Source of the DNA: Odiellus spinosus
Taxonomy: Eukaryota; Arthropoda; Arachnida; Opiliones; Phalangiidae
Direction of reading: 5' to 3'
Length of the DNA: 64,000 nucleotides
Assembly: GCA_963920705.1 (NCBI GenBank)
Contig: OY987236.1
Coordinates: 7,860,190-7,924,189 of the forward strand
In this document: positions 10,817 to 23,208 of the stretch, piece by piece
Position numbering within the stretch: position 1 is the first letter of the stretch
Layout of the letters: every line of letters starts with the position of its first letter
Position numbers and translations under genes: made by a program
The notes under the pieces: generated by a model
What the model was told of the DNA's origin: nothing
Seen by the model: the letters and a program-made list of their open reading frames with translations, nothing else
Databases searched by the model: none

Positions 10817-13800
10817 GCAACATGGTTTTTTTATAGTAATAGCTTTGGAGTAGTGAGAAACTTATAATGTTTTTGAACAGTTGCTAAATCTGTTTCTGAT
10901 AAGATTTATTTCTTTCTACAGGGAATCTAGAGCGTCTTATTTCGCCTGTTGGATTGTGTGCGTTTCAATCATCTTGGATTAACAGCCTCGAATCATCGAA
11001 TTTCCCTAATTCAACGTGGATTTCCAATCTCGACATATGTTTTTCAGAATGTAAGTCCATATTTTATGGTTTTTAATTTTAATTTTCATCAGTAATCGAA
11101 TTGAACTGGTAGATTGATAGAATACCGATGTCTTTACTTAGTTAATTGGTTTAATTAACCTTGCAAATTTGGTTTAGCGCCGCAGTATGATAAACCCTGA
11201 CGAAAAATAGGTTAAACTGTACATTTTTAACAAACCTACATGAATTATTTTTATTGTCATTGTAAATATGAAATTTGATAAGCCTTGCCTCCAGTGGAGA
11301 GTTAACAAATATGAAATAATCCGAATTCCTTCATAATTTTTTAATTAGTTTAATATTTAATTAATTAAAGAGCCGAGTGATATTAATCCAAGATTAAACA
11401 CTTTCTCAACGCGCTTGTCTTAATTTGATATACCTTAATTGGATTGGCGTTCGTGTTAAACCCTTGGAATTAATAAAAGTATAAAGCTTTTCGCTGTACG
11501 CTTTTGTAATTAAACATTCCCCGTAAAAGGAGAAGGGGGGTCCTTAACCCCAAATTAACCAGTACGTGCAAATCCAAATATATATGTACGGAAAGGCTGG
11601 AAAGCTAAGCCTTATCTCCTACAGAATTTACTTTATTTACGTCACTATTCGTCCTTTTTTGTTTCTTTTCCAAAAACTAACTTAACATAAATCTCTTGAG
11701 CTTCTTAATTCTGATGACGGAAAAGTATATAACCAGAAACTAACGGCGAACAAGAAATCGGAATTAAGGAGAACCGCTCTGTAACTTTGTCCAAACAGAT
11801 AGGGGGAATATTATTAATATTAAAGAATAATTAGGACTAAATGCCAGTGTGTTTTTAGTGCATGAATATATGCCTGTTTCGGTGACTGATAGAGTAGTAT
11901 CGGAATAGAGGGGATAAAGTGTATCCCTCCCCCTGATAACTAAAGAGTGTGACGTTGCAATACGTAATGATGAAATTAATCTATTGAAGGAAATGGTGTT
12001 ATTTATTATATCTGATGGCATTTGCTACGAACATATGAGAAACCTCCTTTTATAGGGAAGCGTAAAGGATTCCATTTTAGAAACCTTAAAACTCGGTAAC
12101 AACAAGATTACGTTGCTGAGTATCTAAGACACTATCTTTCCGTAACAATTGATAATTATTACTTAATTTACTACTGTAAGGAGGTTAATTATTATATTTT
12201 CGAAGGTTTATAGCTTTCATTTCATTCCTGCCCTAGGACCAATCAGATTCCCTCCTCTTAAACGTCATGACTGACGATTTGATATCATATTGGTTCAGAC
12301 TGATAGGAATTGATATACCATTTTAGATGAATTCCCCGAGATATCACGAAATGTAGTTAATCAGTACTATTTTTACATTATGAGGTTTAATATTGAAAGT
12401 TTCGATCTTAATGTGGAAAGTTTATCGCCGTAAAACCTGCTATTAAATAGATATTAGATCAAAAATTGATAATTTGATGATGATAATACCGCAAACATTT
12501 TGTACTTATAACATCCCTTGTAACGCAACGCACTTATAGGGTCTTCAATAACTTGTGTTATAGTTAATTCAAACTCCGTAATATATAGACCAAGAAATAA
12601 ACTTGTGTAGATAAAACGTTGCGAAAGGATATTAGGATAAACTGTGTAGATTTGGTCCCTGGTATTAAAGGATTAGTCACACCGTGGGACCATGCAGGTT
12701 CTTATTTTTTTTTTCGCGCTACTTAGAAAACCTTGGTGTCTCTGGTGAAACGAATTGCCCAATTTTTATCTGCACTGAAAGGTTTTGGTTGTCTTTGTTT
12801 ACTCAATGGAATACTTTTAGGCCTATTGCTTCTCGAACCCGATTTCGGACATTTTTTTTTATCTTTCTGCAAACAACATTCGTCGATTTTTGCTTCTAAG
12901 ACCTAATAATAATAATAAATTATTAAAGATATGCTACCTATTTTGAGAGATTTACCGAGTATGTCCTATCTTCATCCTGATTTAGGCCTAGTTACTTCTA
13001 GCGTTTATATATTTACTAAAGTATAATTCCTTGAATGAAGTTCAGATTTATTTAAAATTTTATTTTAAAGGGCCTTGATATAATTATTCCCTCTTATTTG
13101 GTTGGTAAACGTCGTATTCTTGTTTCATATCTTGCTTCTCATTGGTCTCTTGATGACAAATGTCAGATCTTTTAAATGTACAAACAACATAGGTCATTTT
13201 TATGGCCAATAGATATGGGTCAACAGATCCCGCGGTCCAGGAGAGGTTTGATTTTTCTGTTATCGTTTTTTTATTTGAATATATATGAGGGAACAAGATT
13301 TATCGTTACGCCATTGCAAATGGGATTACATTATCCTCAAAACCTTCCCATAAACTCGCTTTTCTCATTGGCAAAAAGCAAAACGATGATTTTAGGGTTT
13401 TTTTTTAAGCTATTATCAAGGGAAATCAAAAAAAAATTATTCTTAATGGATTTTTATAGACTTTAGGCCGAAACATGATCTTCAAGACTAACTTTGTATC
13501 TACATTTGTTTACTAACTAAATGTAACTTCTAAAAATACATTAGTATTGGGAAATTAAAGTTAGGGTTAAGGAGGTTTGAGTATATTGAAACGTATGTAG
13601 GCAACCTTTTATATAAACCAATTGGTGTTTCGAAAACCATCTCTTGGGGGGGAGGGGGCAAAACAAAAAACCTATCCTTCAAATTGAAACTAGAAACAAT
13701 TCCCCATCCTTTCTTAACGTATTTGTCGCCCGTGTATTTTTATAGTATTCCCTTTTAAGACTTAAGCTCTTCTCAAATTTTCCAGCGCTTTTAATGTTTA

Positions 13801-14283
13801 GGGGTCGCCTATTTACCCCTTCGAATTCTTCTTTTATTCGTAAAAGGCTTAGCGTCTCGATAAGTTCTGTTTTTCTTTGTGTAGTTGAAATTATAATGTA
13901 ATCTTTAAAAGGACCCGTTGAAACCATGGTAACCCTGATCTTATATTCGCGACCATTATCCAAGTATTTGCGACCTCAGCGTATAGATAATAGAAAGGAG
14001 AAAGGCTAGAGCAAATGTTTTCTACCTTAGTATTTTTCCTCCTATTTTTTTCTTGTCATACAGACGCTGTAACAAACTCACTAACCGGAAATAGTATGGA
14101 AAATCCAAAAAGTAGAACTTGAAATTTATTCCTCTTTCTCTGGTTCAACCATGAAATAATGATTCGGCTCTTTTTGAAATGTGATCGAGTTAGGCTTAAC
14201 GAACGAGGCTTAACGAACAATTCATTTTTCTTCTTATAACCTAAAACGATATTATATATTCTTCTTACCACCTCGCGTCAGTT
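10817..14283. other. Non-coding stretch, no supported gene
   Basis: Frames of 70-96 codons (for example 13679-13963 minus and 13176-13466 plus) show no motif. A G-run (GGGGGGG A GGGGG) lies at 13646-13658. Short direct and inverted words GAACGAGGCTTAACGAAC occur near 14200. Confidence 0.5.
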
Positions 14284-14560
14284 AGGATTAGAGATCTACC
14301 TATACGTTAGGCTAGAGTTTTAAATGAAACTAAAATTCAAAGAGTTAAGCCTCGTTCTCTAAGCCTACTTTTTAAAATAAAGATCCAAAATAGCTGTTAC
14401 GATCGATGGTAACAGGTATTTTTGATCTTTAATTAAATGTATGTATAGAATGAATGACTAAGCTCTTTATTTTAAAAAGTAGGATTTGCGAACGAGGCTT
14501 AACACTTTGAATTCTAGTTTTATTCAAAACTCTACCCTCGTGTAGGTGGAACCCTAATCC
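14284..14560. repeat. Inverted-repeat element with ~90-100 bp arms
   Basis: The left arm (GGATTAGAGATCTACC, AACTAAAATTCAAAGAG, TTAAGCCTCGTTC, CTACTTTTTAAAATAAAG) is mirrored by the right arm ending GTAGGTGGAACCCTAATCC. The loop of about 80 bases has no feature. Related TTAAGCCTCGTTCG words occur just upstream (14190-14225, inverted) and near 63887. Confidence 0.7.
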
Positions 14561-15472
14561 TATACCGACGTAAAAAATGTTTCTAGAATGTTTAAAAGCT
14601 GTTTAAAAGTTTTAGAAAAACGAAATTGTTTTTGTATTTCCCTTGGCTCTTTGTTTTCATCTTAAGACATATCGCGAACGCCTGTTTCGGTTTCGCGTAA
14701 TTCCCAGAAACAATTTATCTTTCTCAGAGTTCCTTGATATTGGATAGAAGGTTGACCCACTCCGTATCGAATAATTCTGAATTCTGTGAATATATTTTGC
14801 CCAAAAACCTTTATTCTTGTAGTCGTGTAGCGAGTTGAAACTTTCGAACTGGAGAATAAAATTAGGTTTCAAATGGTAAAGATAGGGTGCGTGCTTGTAG
14901 CGTTCAGATATAATTTATGTAGGGACTTCAACCTGAAAGTTTAAATGTTTAAACGAGTAATTATTTAGATATAATTGTACATTCATTCTCGTTATTATCA
15001 GAACAAAAGTAGCCTCTTTAATTTATTCATAATTGATTTTGTAGATAACAACTTCGCAGTCAGTTTCCCTCCCCAATTGGGCTTTTTTTTCGAAGGCTGT
15101 TGCGCTAAAATGTCATAGGGCTGATTTATAAAGTTGGACTAGTCAAATTTTGGTCAATTCAGCTAAATTTCATCCCTTTTGTCCAACATATTGTTGCCCC
15201 ATGGCAATATCTCTTTAGTGTAATCGTTCTTCGTCTAATTTCTCAGACTCAATTATCATAGAAACCAAAAGAGTAGAAGAGAAATGAAAGGGAATATAGA
15301 TTATGTCGCGCTTAATTACTACATGGTACTTGATTTTTCCTGCCTTTCGTTCTATTGCTTCTAACTCATTAAGCAGACTATAATTAACAATTTTTTTCTT
15401 AGTAAAACGTTCCGACTAATTTAAGACTAAAAGAAGATATAAAAATCACTTCAAACGATAAGTTCACTGCAA

Positions 15473-15542
15473 AATCAATGGTACAAGAACGTGTACAATG
15501 AGAAAAAGACCCAAACAATGAAACAAAAATCTGACCAATGAG
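15473..15542. promoter_or_regulatory. Four CAATG motifs at exact 20-base spacing
   Basis: ATCAATG, TACAATG, AACAATG and ACCAATG end at 15480, 15500, 15520 and 15540. The first three fit the SOX/HMG consensus WWCAAWG; the fourth is CCAAT-like. The 20-base period (about two helical turns) places them on one face of the DNA. It could also be a worn 20-bp tandem repeat. Confidence 0.3.
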
Positions 15543-15772
15543 AATAAATACGGCGTGGTAAAAAAAAACTCTTCGTTGTATTACTGGCAATTATCATTAT
15601 CAAAAACGAGTGCCAGAAAAGCAGATTTACTAAAACGGTTTTTCAAATTTATCCATGGTAGAAAGCTGAATAGAGTTCGAGGTTAAGGTTCATTTCATTG
15701 CTTCTTTAAAAGTGGTACTGTCACCATAGGGTTATGGTACTTTTAGCTTATTCGTATTATTAATAATCTATA

Positions 15773-16023
15773 TACGAGATCGGAGGGGTCCTACTTCATA
15801 CCCCCTGTCTACGCAAAATTGGAAATTCTCTCTCTCCACAAACGACGACGTTTTTTTGACGAACTCCAAGGCTGCTAGAGATATTCGCTCGACGAACTCC
15901 CGCTCCGAAAATATCTACCGTTAGGAAGCGTACGAATCGCGCTTTTTGAAACTAACCCATACATAGAGGGGTAGACAAGACCCGGGAGTAATAGACTTCA
16001 AAGGAAGGTTTCATCGGCTTCTG
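15773..16023. mobile_element. CAGAAGCC-ended MITE, left end truncated
   Basis: Homology starts at TACGAGATCGGAGGGGTCC, about 85 bases into the unit, and runs to the intact right end GGTTTCATCGGCTTCTG. The sequence is close to the 3.1-kb copy. Confidence 0.85.
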
Positions 16024-16741
16024 TCGATAGTAAAATTATAGCGGCTTCAAATTCCAAAATTACTTCACAAATTCCGTTTGTCTTGGTGAGATAATATGAC
16101 AGAATCACTTTAAACTCTCTCCTATAAGACTAAGAAGAACTACAAGGCGGAATATGGTTTAAAGACCAAAGCTAACGTAGCTTTATTCGGCAGGTTTGAT
16201 TCTATAGCTAGCTCTTAAAATAGATGTTCTGGCCATTCTTTCGGCTCGTTAGCTTAATTTAGTAGGTCATTTCAGTCCGTCGCCGCCGCCACCGCTTCCA
16301 AAGAGAATGGAAAAATAAATGCCAAATTTAAGGGACGAAGTTTCTTTTCAGCGCTCGTAAGGTTGCTTCGGGGTGGAACAATAACTATGGGAAATCTATA
16401 GGTTATATAACAAAGATTGCTCCACGTTTCCTCGTCAGTTCGCCCCCGTCTGAAGCAACCTTGAGAGAGCTCGAAAAGAGAAAAACCTTTTTTACCAATT
16501 CCGTTTGAGTTCAATTTTTTTGCTATAGATTTACTAAAAATTGTGATGATTGCTGTTTTGTTTGAAAATAAGCGTTTTTCGATTTGTTCGGAATATTTTA
16601 ATATTAAAATATATATATATATATATATTGTAATCAAAACTTGAAACCCATTTTCGATCTATCAACGCACGATTTATTAAATTCCAATTTCGCTAGGACT
16701 AAATCTCTATTTAAACCTTTTCTACCTGATGTGATGCTGTC

Positions 16742-17114
16742 GTCGGTTCCTTATCGATTAAATAGACCTAATCTACCACCATTAAAATATACAAACAAAT
16801 ATTAAACTTGAAAAAAATTTGAAACTTACCCGGAAAATAGGCTTAGTTTGATTCATGGAGATTCTGAATTTCTTCGCGTTGATGGGTGGTTAGCGACCAA
16901 TGAGCAAAGCCCGTTGTTAAGGCGAGATCTCCATGAGACTTTCAACAAAATTTGATTGGTCGCTGACCCAACAATCCGAAGAAGTTCAGCATCTCTATGA
17001 ATCCAGCTAAGCCTATTTTATTAGTTTGTAATTTTTTTACTGGTGAGTTAGGTCTATTTAAACGATAAGGAATCGATAAAAAAAATCACTTGTTAGGTTG
17101 CATTCTCCCTTTAA
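16742..17114. mobile_element. TTAA foldback MITE, left end truncated
   Basis: Homology begins inside the left arm (GGTTCCTTATCGATTAAATAG) and runs to an intact right end, GGTTGCATTCTCCCTTTAA at 17111-17114. The centre contains GATTGGTCGCTGACCC and its partner, as in other members. About 25 terminal bases are missing on the left. Confidence 0.8.
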
Positions 17115-17799
17115 ATTAACGACAAGATCAAATTTGGAGATAAAAATTAAAAATTCGTTTGAAATTAAATGGAAAGTCATTTCAGGAACTAAATTGCTCG
17201 CGAAACGATTAAAATATACAAATATCTAATTAAATTTAACGGACTATACAGTATATATTATATTAATCTTAGACATAGATTGTTGGCACAATTGAAATGC
17301 GTAAGTTTATATTTCCATCTGTATGGATTATATCAAACTCCAATATTATTTTAACAATATAACAACTTTCGCTTCGTAAATTTTCAATTTCGCCAACATT
17401 CAGATATTTGAAATAACGACATTCTTCTGTAGACTTGATAAACAAGTAAAAATACTCGGTCAATATTTCCCTTTTCGGTCTTTTAAGTTTCGTGAAGAAA
17501 AATAGCCCTAAATTTCAATAAGAATCGAATTTGATATGGCCCCGTAAGGACTTGAACCTTTAAAAAGTAGACTATTTTTGGAATATTTTCAGGGTTTTGA
17601 AGAGGTAGGATTTAAAATGGAAATAATATTATAGAAAATGATACTTAGAAAGAAAATGTATAAAGGTTTTCCGAATGATAAGTTTAACTTGAGGCTAGGC
17701 TGTCACTATTTTTTTCAAATGCATATGGATTATATTTTTAGTTTTATTATACTATTAAAACTACATATTCAAAGTTTTATACCTCTGGGTTGACACTTT

Positions 17800-17905
17800 T
17801 TAAAGTGAGAATGCAAGTGATTTTTATCGAGTCCTTGTTTAAATGGCCCTAATCTATATAGTTTTATTAGAACAAATATTAAACCAGAAATAAGTTTAAA
17901 AATCA
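17800..17905. mobile_element. TTAA foldback MITE, solo left arm
   Basis: TTAAAGTGAGAATGCAAG followed by GTGATTTTTATCGAG and a diverged arm ending AGAAATAAGTTTAAAA matches the left ~100 bases of the family and then stops. The T in AGTGAG links it to the subfamily of the copy at 10.4 kb. Confidence 0.65.
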
Positions 17906-18789
17906 ATAGGATTCATTGAGAAAGCGAAAGAATCAACTCTATAATAGCCACGCGACCATAGTCTTATCTTTTTTTATAATTAAACAATTCGTAGAGATTA
18001 CAGATCACGATTAACTTTGAACTATTTGCTATTTCGAGATACAAATATAATTGAAATGAACTTACGAAACTTGTTGTATTTTTTAGTATATCTACTTCCG
18101 GTCAGATCCGTTTAATGACATAACATTAATGTTATTTTTTGGTCGTTTTATATCTCTTATCTCGCATTTTATTGGCTTAAAGTGAACTCGAAAAGGAAGT
18201 TATATTATTGCCCAAATTATTTATTATAGACTAATATTGAGCATGAATAGTGTGAACTATATTGTACTATAATATATTATATTGTAATATTTGACCAATC
18301 ACTTTGCTCCTTTTGTTTTAACACGCGTTTGCAGAATTTAAGGCTACAAATATTCGATTAAAATTGATAACTTTCCTTTTCATCTTCCCTCTAGGTTTTG
18401 ACATTAAAATAATCTAAATCGCGTTACTGCGCGGGTAATTTAAAAATATGATGGAACTTTTAGGTGTTATTTTTAAGGATCCCTTTTTACACATAAAACC
18501 AAACTGATACCCCGAATAAAACAGCGTAAAGATCAGAGACGAGCTACTCTTTCAGTATAATCTTTTGCACGTAACGCGTGTCACCATGAAGAAAAATAAA
18601 ATTTTATCTCTGTAAGAATTTTAAATACAGGAAGGGAAATATTTTAGTCAGCTGAACCAGTTTTTTATTCAGGGTGAGAGAGGAAGCCCTTAAGATTCAC
18701 AAAACGGGTGATTCGCTCCTAGCCCTACTCACAGAGGGGGAAATAACGTTTTGTCTAGGCACTGTCACAGAGGAGAGATGAGACAGATT

Positions 18790-19060
18790 AATAGATGATT
18801 ATATAAATAGCTCAGTTCGGCTTGATCAACTTGTTAGTTTAGCGGCCGCGTCACTGTAGACGTCACTCATCCTCTAGAGTTCCTGATGTATAAAGAGCGC
18901 AGGCGCGGAGAAAGCAGGCGTTAAGCTTGAGAGTAAAACTAGAGATCTTTAGAATTTTGTCATTCTGACGTCATTCTGACTGCGGGCGCCGTGCTTCTGC
19001 ACAAGAAACGTCACAGGTGACGTCGACGCTCAACTTACAAAAAAGGACTCCTCCCTTTTA
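18790..19060 (+). promoter_or_regulatory. CRE-rich, CpG-containing promoter-like patch
   Basis: TATATAAATAG at 18800-18810 is followed by a GC-richer stretch with a NotI word (GCGGCCGC, 18842-18849), GACGTCAC at 18859-18866, a palindromic TGACGTCA at 18966-18973, AACGTCAC at 19008-19015 and GTGACGTCGAC at 19017-19027. A second TATA-like TTTTATATATTTAT follows near 19057. A short hydrophobic frame (MSFLVECFLLIHGG) starts at 19120 but stops after 17 codons. Looks like a cAMP/ATF-responsive promoter or enhancer; the gene is unknown. Confidence 0.4.
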
Positions 19061-19507
19061 TATATTTATCTATTCTGGCGGGAGGGTTTGGTAAAACTAG
19101 TTTTGCCGTGACAGGAAGGATGTCCTTTCTGGTGGAATGTTTCCTATTGATCCACGGTGGTCCTTACTCCTGATAAATATTAGTAACTTCATTCATGTTC
19201 AGGAGATATAAATATCCCAAATTAAACTTTACCATCAAAAATATTTTAAATTCAATTAATATAATATAATTTACATAATTATTATGATTTCGATATGCCA
19301 CTATCCACTTAATTGACTCCATAATGATCGACAAGGAATTTTTACAGTTGATTGTCTTTCTAAATTATCGAAAATGACATGGGTCAGTTTAGGTTAGATT
19401 TTTTTTTTTTTAACTAGATTAATTTTCATCGAACATTTGGGAGTCGATTAAAGGAACCATGAGCTCTCTATTATTCATCCAAGGTAAAACTTTCTAAACT
19501 ATAATAG

Positions 19508-19822
19508 CAAGAATCCATTCAGGTTCCATAAGAATATGGGAGGGCCGCGATTCAATAACCATCCTTCCAAACTTTGTAGCAAAGTTTGTCTGCTTCGAAT
19601 CGATTTTTCAAGTAAATCGCTCCTGCCATCTATTATTAACCCGCGCCACTAACGACCTTGACATAATATTTTGGGTAATAAAAATGGAGCCGACCGAAAA
19701 AAGATCTAAGCGTACAAATGTTGGTTAAATTGCAGACGAACTTTTGTTACAAAGTTTGGGAGGATGGTACCAGAGGCTAAAGCTATGCTCCCATATTCTT
19801 ATGGAACCTGAATGGATTCTTG
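19508..19822. mobile_element. CAAGAATCC-ended inverted-repeat element, 315 bp
   Basis: CAAGAATCCATTCAGGTTCC at the left is mirrored by GGAACCTGAATGGATTCTTG at the right, and the match continues through ATAAGAATATGGGA. A second inner pair is CCATCCTTCCAAACTTTG / CAAAGTTTGGGAGGATGG. Flanks ATAATAG and GTTATAG agree at 5 of 7 bases, a possible decayed 7-bp duplication. A short ATG frame (MEPTEKRSKRTNVG) near 19685 stops early and may be a leftover gene start. Confidence 0.75.
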
Positions 19823-20188
19823 GTTATAGAGCCACGATCAGGTATTTAGGAATTGGAGGGTTAAATGTCACGGGGTAATTCTTCTCTGCGTAGAAAAAAG
19901 AAAACAAATTAAGGTATGATAATAAAGTTGACAGAAATTTTGAAATAAATGTGTTTGTAAAAACTGAGGGAAAAACTTGAGGGTATTTTTTGAGGCGAGA
20001 AAGCCTTGTGTATATGAGATTTTTCTTTTTGGTGTACGAGATATGTGAAAAAAATACTCAAATTTCCAAGCCCTAAATCCTACTCACTTGGAATGGAATT
20101 ACGGCTGTAAGAAAAAATAAGTCCTGGGTCCAAAATTTTGCAAAAAGCGTAGTCCTATGACGCGTAGAAATATTATCTTCCGTATGTA

Positions 20189-20525
20189 CAGAAGCCGATG
20201 AAACCCTCCTTTGAAGTCTATTACTCCCGGGTCTTGTCTACCCCTCTCTGTATGGGTTAGTTTCAAAAAGCGCGATTCGTACGCCTCCTAACGGTAGATA
20301 TTTTCGGAGCGGGAGTTCGTCGAGCGAAAATCTCTAGCAGCCTTGGAGTTCGTTAAAAAAACGTCGTCGTTTGTGGAGAGAGAGAATTTCCAATTTTCCG
20401 TAGACAGGGGGTATGAAATAGGACCCCTCTGATCTCGTAAAATTGTGAATTTTACCCATACAGAGAGGAGCGCTATATGGAACATTAGAGTAGTAGACTT
20501 CAAAGGAGGGTTTCATCGGCTTCTG
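20189..20525. mobile_element. CAGAAGCC-ended MITE, complete, reverse orientation
   Basis: Same 337-bp unit as at 3147, in the opposite orientation (inner block TTCGGAGCGGGAGTTCGTCG at the left). It is flanked by GTATGTA at 20182-20188 and 20526-20532, a perfect 7-bp target duplication. Confidence 0.9.
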
Positions 20526-21055
20526 GTATGTAGTATTTTAAAAGTGTCTATAATTTTATTTTTCCGTTTTTATAAGAAGAATTTGTAATAGCTAGGTACT
20601 TTAATTTTTATATATTTTGACGTGATAAGGTCTTAACGTAAACTTCCGGTATATAGAACTTTATTTTTTTTTCATAAATCAGTTGAATAAATAGCGAAAG
20701 CTGAAGTGAAGTAATACGCATTAATAAACCTTGTGGGGATTAAAAGTAGTTCAGCAAATCTATCTCGAAAACTTGTACGGTTGTTTCGGGGGTCTTTTTT
20801 TTTCTACTTTTTTATAGGGGCTATTGACTTTATCGTCTTTGCCAAACAGAAATTTTGGTATCGCCGCTAATGGTCAAACGAGGCGTGGGTGAAGCTTTTT
20901 CGTGGAAATAAGACGAATGAAGTTAAGATATAGCGAAAGGAAATAATAGGAGAAGTGTATCATTAATCTAATTGTAACAAAAGTCTGACTACCCTGAGTA
21001 CTGGGAGATCATTTAAAGTAAGCACGCAACCAGACTCATTTCTGACCTTGTCAAA

Positions 21056-21158
21056 AGCTGCGTTCATACTTTAGGCCTTGGAATCGATTTAAACCGTTTC
21101 AAAACGTTTCGCTGGAGTCGTGTGAACGGGAAACCGTCTACTATCGAATCGATAGAAT
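21056..21158. mobile_element. AGCTGCG palindromic MITE, left fragment
   Basis: AGCTGCGTTCATACTTTAGG through GGAGTCGTGTGAACGGGAAAC matches the left third of the family and breaks off after TATCGAATCGATAG. Confidence 0.75.
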
Positions 21159-21707
21159 ATTGAAAAGTAAAACCGACGTCACAGCCTCGCTGTTTTTTTT
21201 TTTCAACGAGTCGAATCAGGTCATTGTCTACCTTCTCATATTCAAATGTACTTCTGGGTATAATTTAACTAACTTTGAAGCTGTAAATTATTAAGGAAAA
21301 TGGAAGAAGTTACGTTATCGATCCAAATATATATTCTCCCCGCTTTTCACTCTATTGCTTCTAAGCGAGAATTAGTGTATAAACCTTCGTAAGAGAAATT
21401 CTGATGAACGTGCGAATAGAAATACATTTTCTCTACCCTATTCGCTCTATTCGCTAATGTTCCATGGATAAAATGATATTTTTTTTTATTTATTTATTTT
21501 TTTTTTTTTTTTTGTACCGCAAATAATGTTTGATGATCATCCTTTAGTGCGGTCCGCAAATTATTGAGGTCTTCTCAATCGCTCTAGGGATATCAAAGAC
21601 AGTCTATATAGGTTAAATATTCCACGTTAGTTGGAAAATACTATATTCATTTATATAAATCCGCCGTAGACATAATTCAAACTGAACTTATTCAACCAAA
21701 CATAAAT

Positions 21708-22098
21708 GATTTTTTTGAAATAGGCCTAATCCACTAGTCAAAAAAATTACAGACAAATATTAAACTAGAAATAAATTTTAAACTTACCCGGAAATTAGGC
21801 TTAGCTAGATTCATGGAATTCCGGAATTTCTTCGAATTGATGGGTCATCGACCAATGAGCATAGGTCCATCGTTAAGGCGAGATCTCCATGATACTACTA
21901 ATAACAATCGAATGATCCTTCAATGTGAAGAAATTCAGGATATCCATGAATCCAGCTAAGCCTATTTTTCGGCTAAGCTTCAAATTGATTTTTAGTTTCA
22001 TATTTGCTTGTAATTTTCTTTATTAGTGGATTAGGCCTATTTAAACGAAAAGTAATAGATAAAAAATCACTGGTAGTTAGGTTGCATTCTTCCTTTAA
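21708..22098. mobile_element. TTAA foldback MITE, left end degraded
   Basis: Arm homology (AATAGGCCTAATCCACTAG) starts near 21718 and the right end GGTTGCATTCTTCCTTTAA is intact, with TTAA at 22095-22098. The foldback core (ATTGATGGGTCATCGACC) is present with a deletion in the right half. The sequence just outside TTAA (AATTCAGAATGGATTCATTTTC, read with one break) is repeated in diverged form near 22211-22250, so the element sits beside an older local duplication. Confidence 0.75.
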
Positions 22099-23208
22099 TG
22101 AAATTCAGAATGGATTCATTTTCGGTGATGTCTGTTTCCCAAGAAGTATAGACAAATTTATCGGTAATAATAAATCAATAGTAAATTAAGTTATTGAATT
22201 TCATTCACCCTTTAATGATGATTTTGAATGGACCCAATTTCGGAGATGTCTATCTTCGATCTAAGTAAATTAACAACGCTCGAACTCCAAGGAATCCATT
22301 ATATCAAATTTACTCTACTAACCTTGCTTCTCGACAACGACTTATATTAGGTCTTGTAATTGTTTTATCATTCAAAAAGCAGTTCCTTACATCAAAGCAA
22401 TTTAAGAGGTCATTCAACTTCATAAAAATTAGAAAATTATTCCTAAATTGATGTTTTTTTACTTCTTTCCCCCACCCCTTGTCGTAATTTCCTCAACTGG
22501 TCGATTAAGTATAATTCCCTTACGGTCAATTCGCTTAATAACACGACATAAAGAGATACTTTGCCTAAATTTAGCTTCTCTGGTTCTGGTAAAATCTTTT
22601 GTTCGCTAGGCCTAATGTCTATATTGACCAGAACGTTCAGAAAAGAGGCGCAAAGGGAGAGAAAAAGCCGTATTATGAGAAGTAAAAACTAGGATATTGT
22701 AGTTCTATCTTTTTTACCTTTTTCCCGGTTCATATATTACCTCAAGACCAAAGTCTAAAAGCAAGTAACTCCATTTTTACCTAAGTTTTAAAAATTTAAA
22801 CTTCAAAAATCCGTATGTTTTGAAACTTTGTTTACAGTTCGCTAGAATAAATAATTATCTGAAACCTTTATTTTAGTTTTAATTAAATTCTCGAATTCGC
22901 GAGGCCGGATTCTGTTTTACTCATATTAATTAAACATTAATTTTAAATTAAAATGAAACCTGCTGGTTTTTTTCAATAAATAAAAATGTATTAAGATTTT
23001 CTAAAACCTTTAAGGCATATAATCGATTCCATCACGTATGTACAATCTCAAGGTATGGTAAACCTTCAGACAGGAATCTTTAACATTCCACGTCATGCAA
23101 GCAGGAGGTAAAATTGATTATATCAACTAGGGAAATTAATTAATAATGCCGATTAAATTTTAATTATACTCCTGTTTAAGAAGACTCGGTATTTCAAATA
23201 CATACCCT

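Noticed and set aside
13679-13963. 94-codon minus-strand frame with ordinary-looking residues
   Set aside because: No motif, no promoter or splice context, and the length is not exceptional here.
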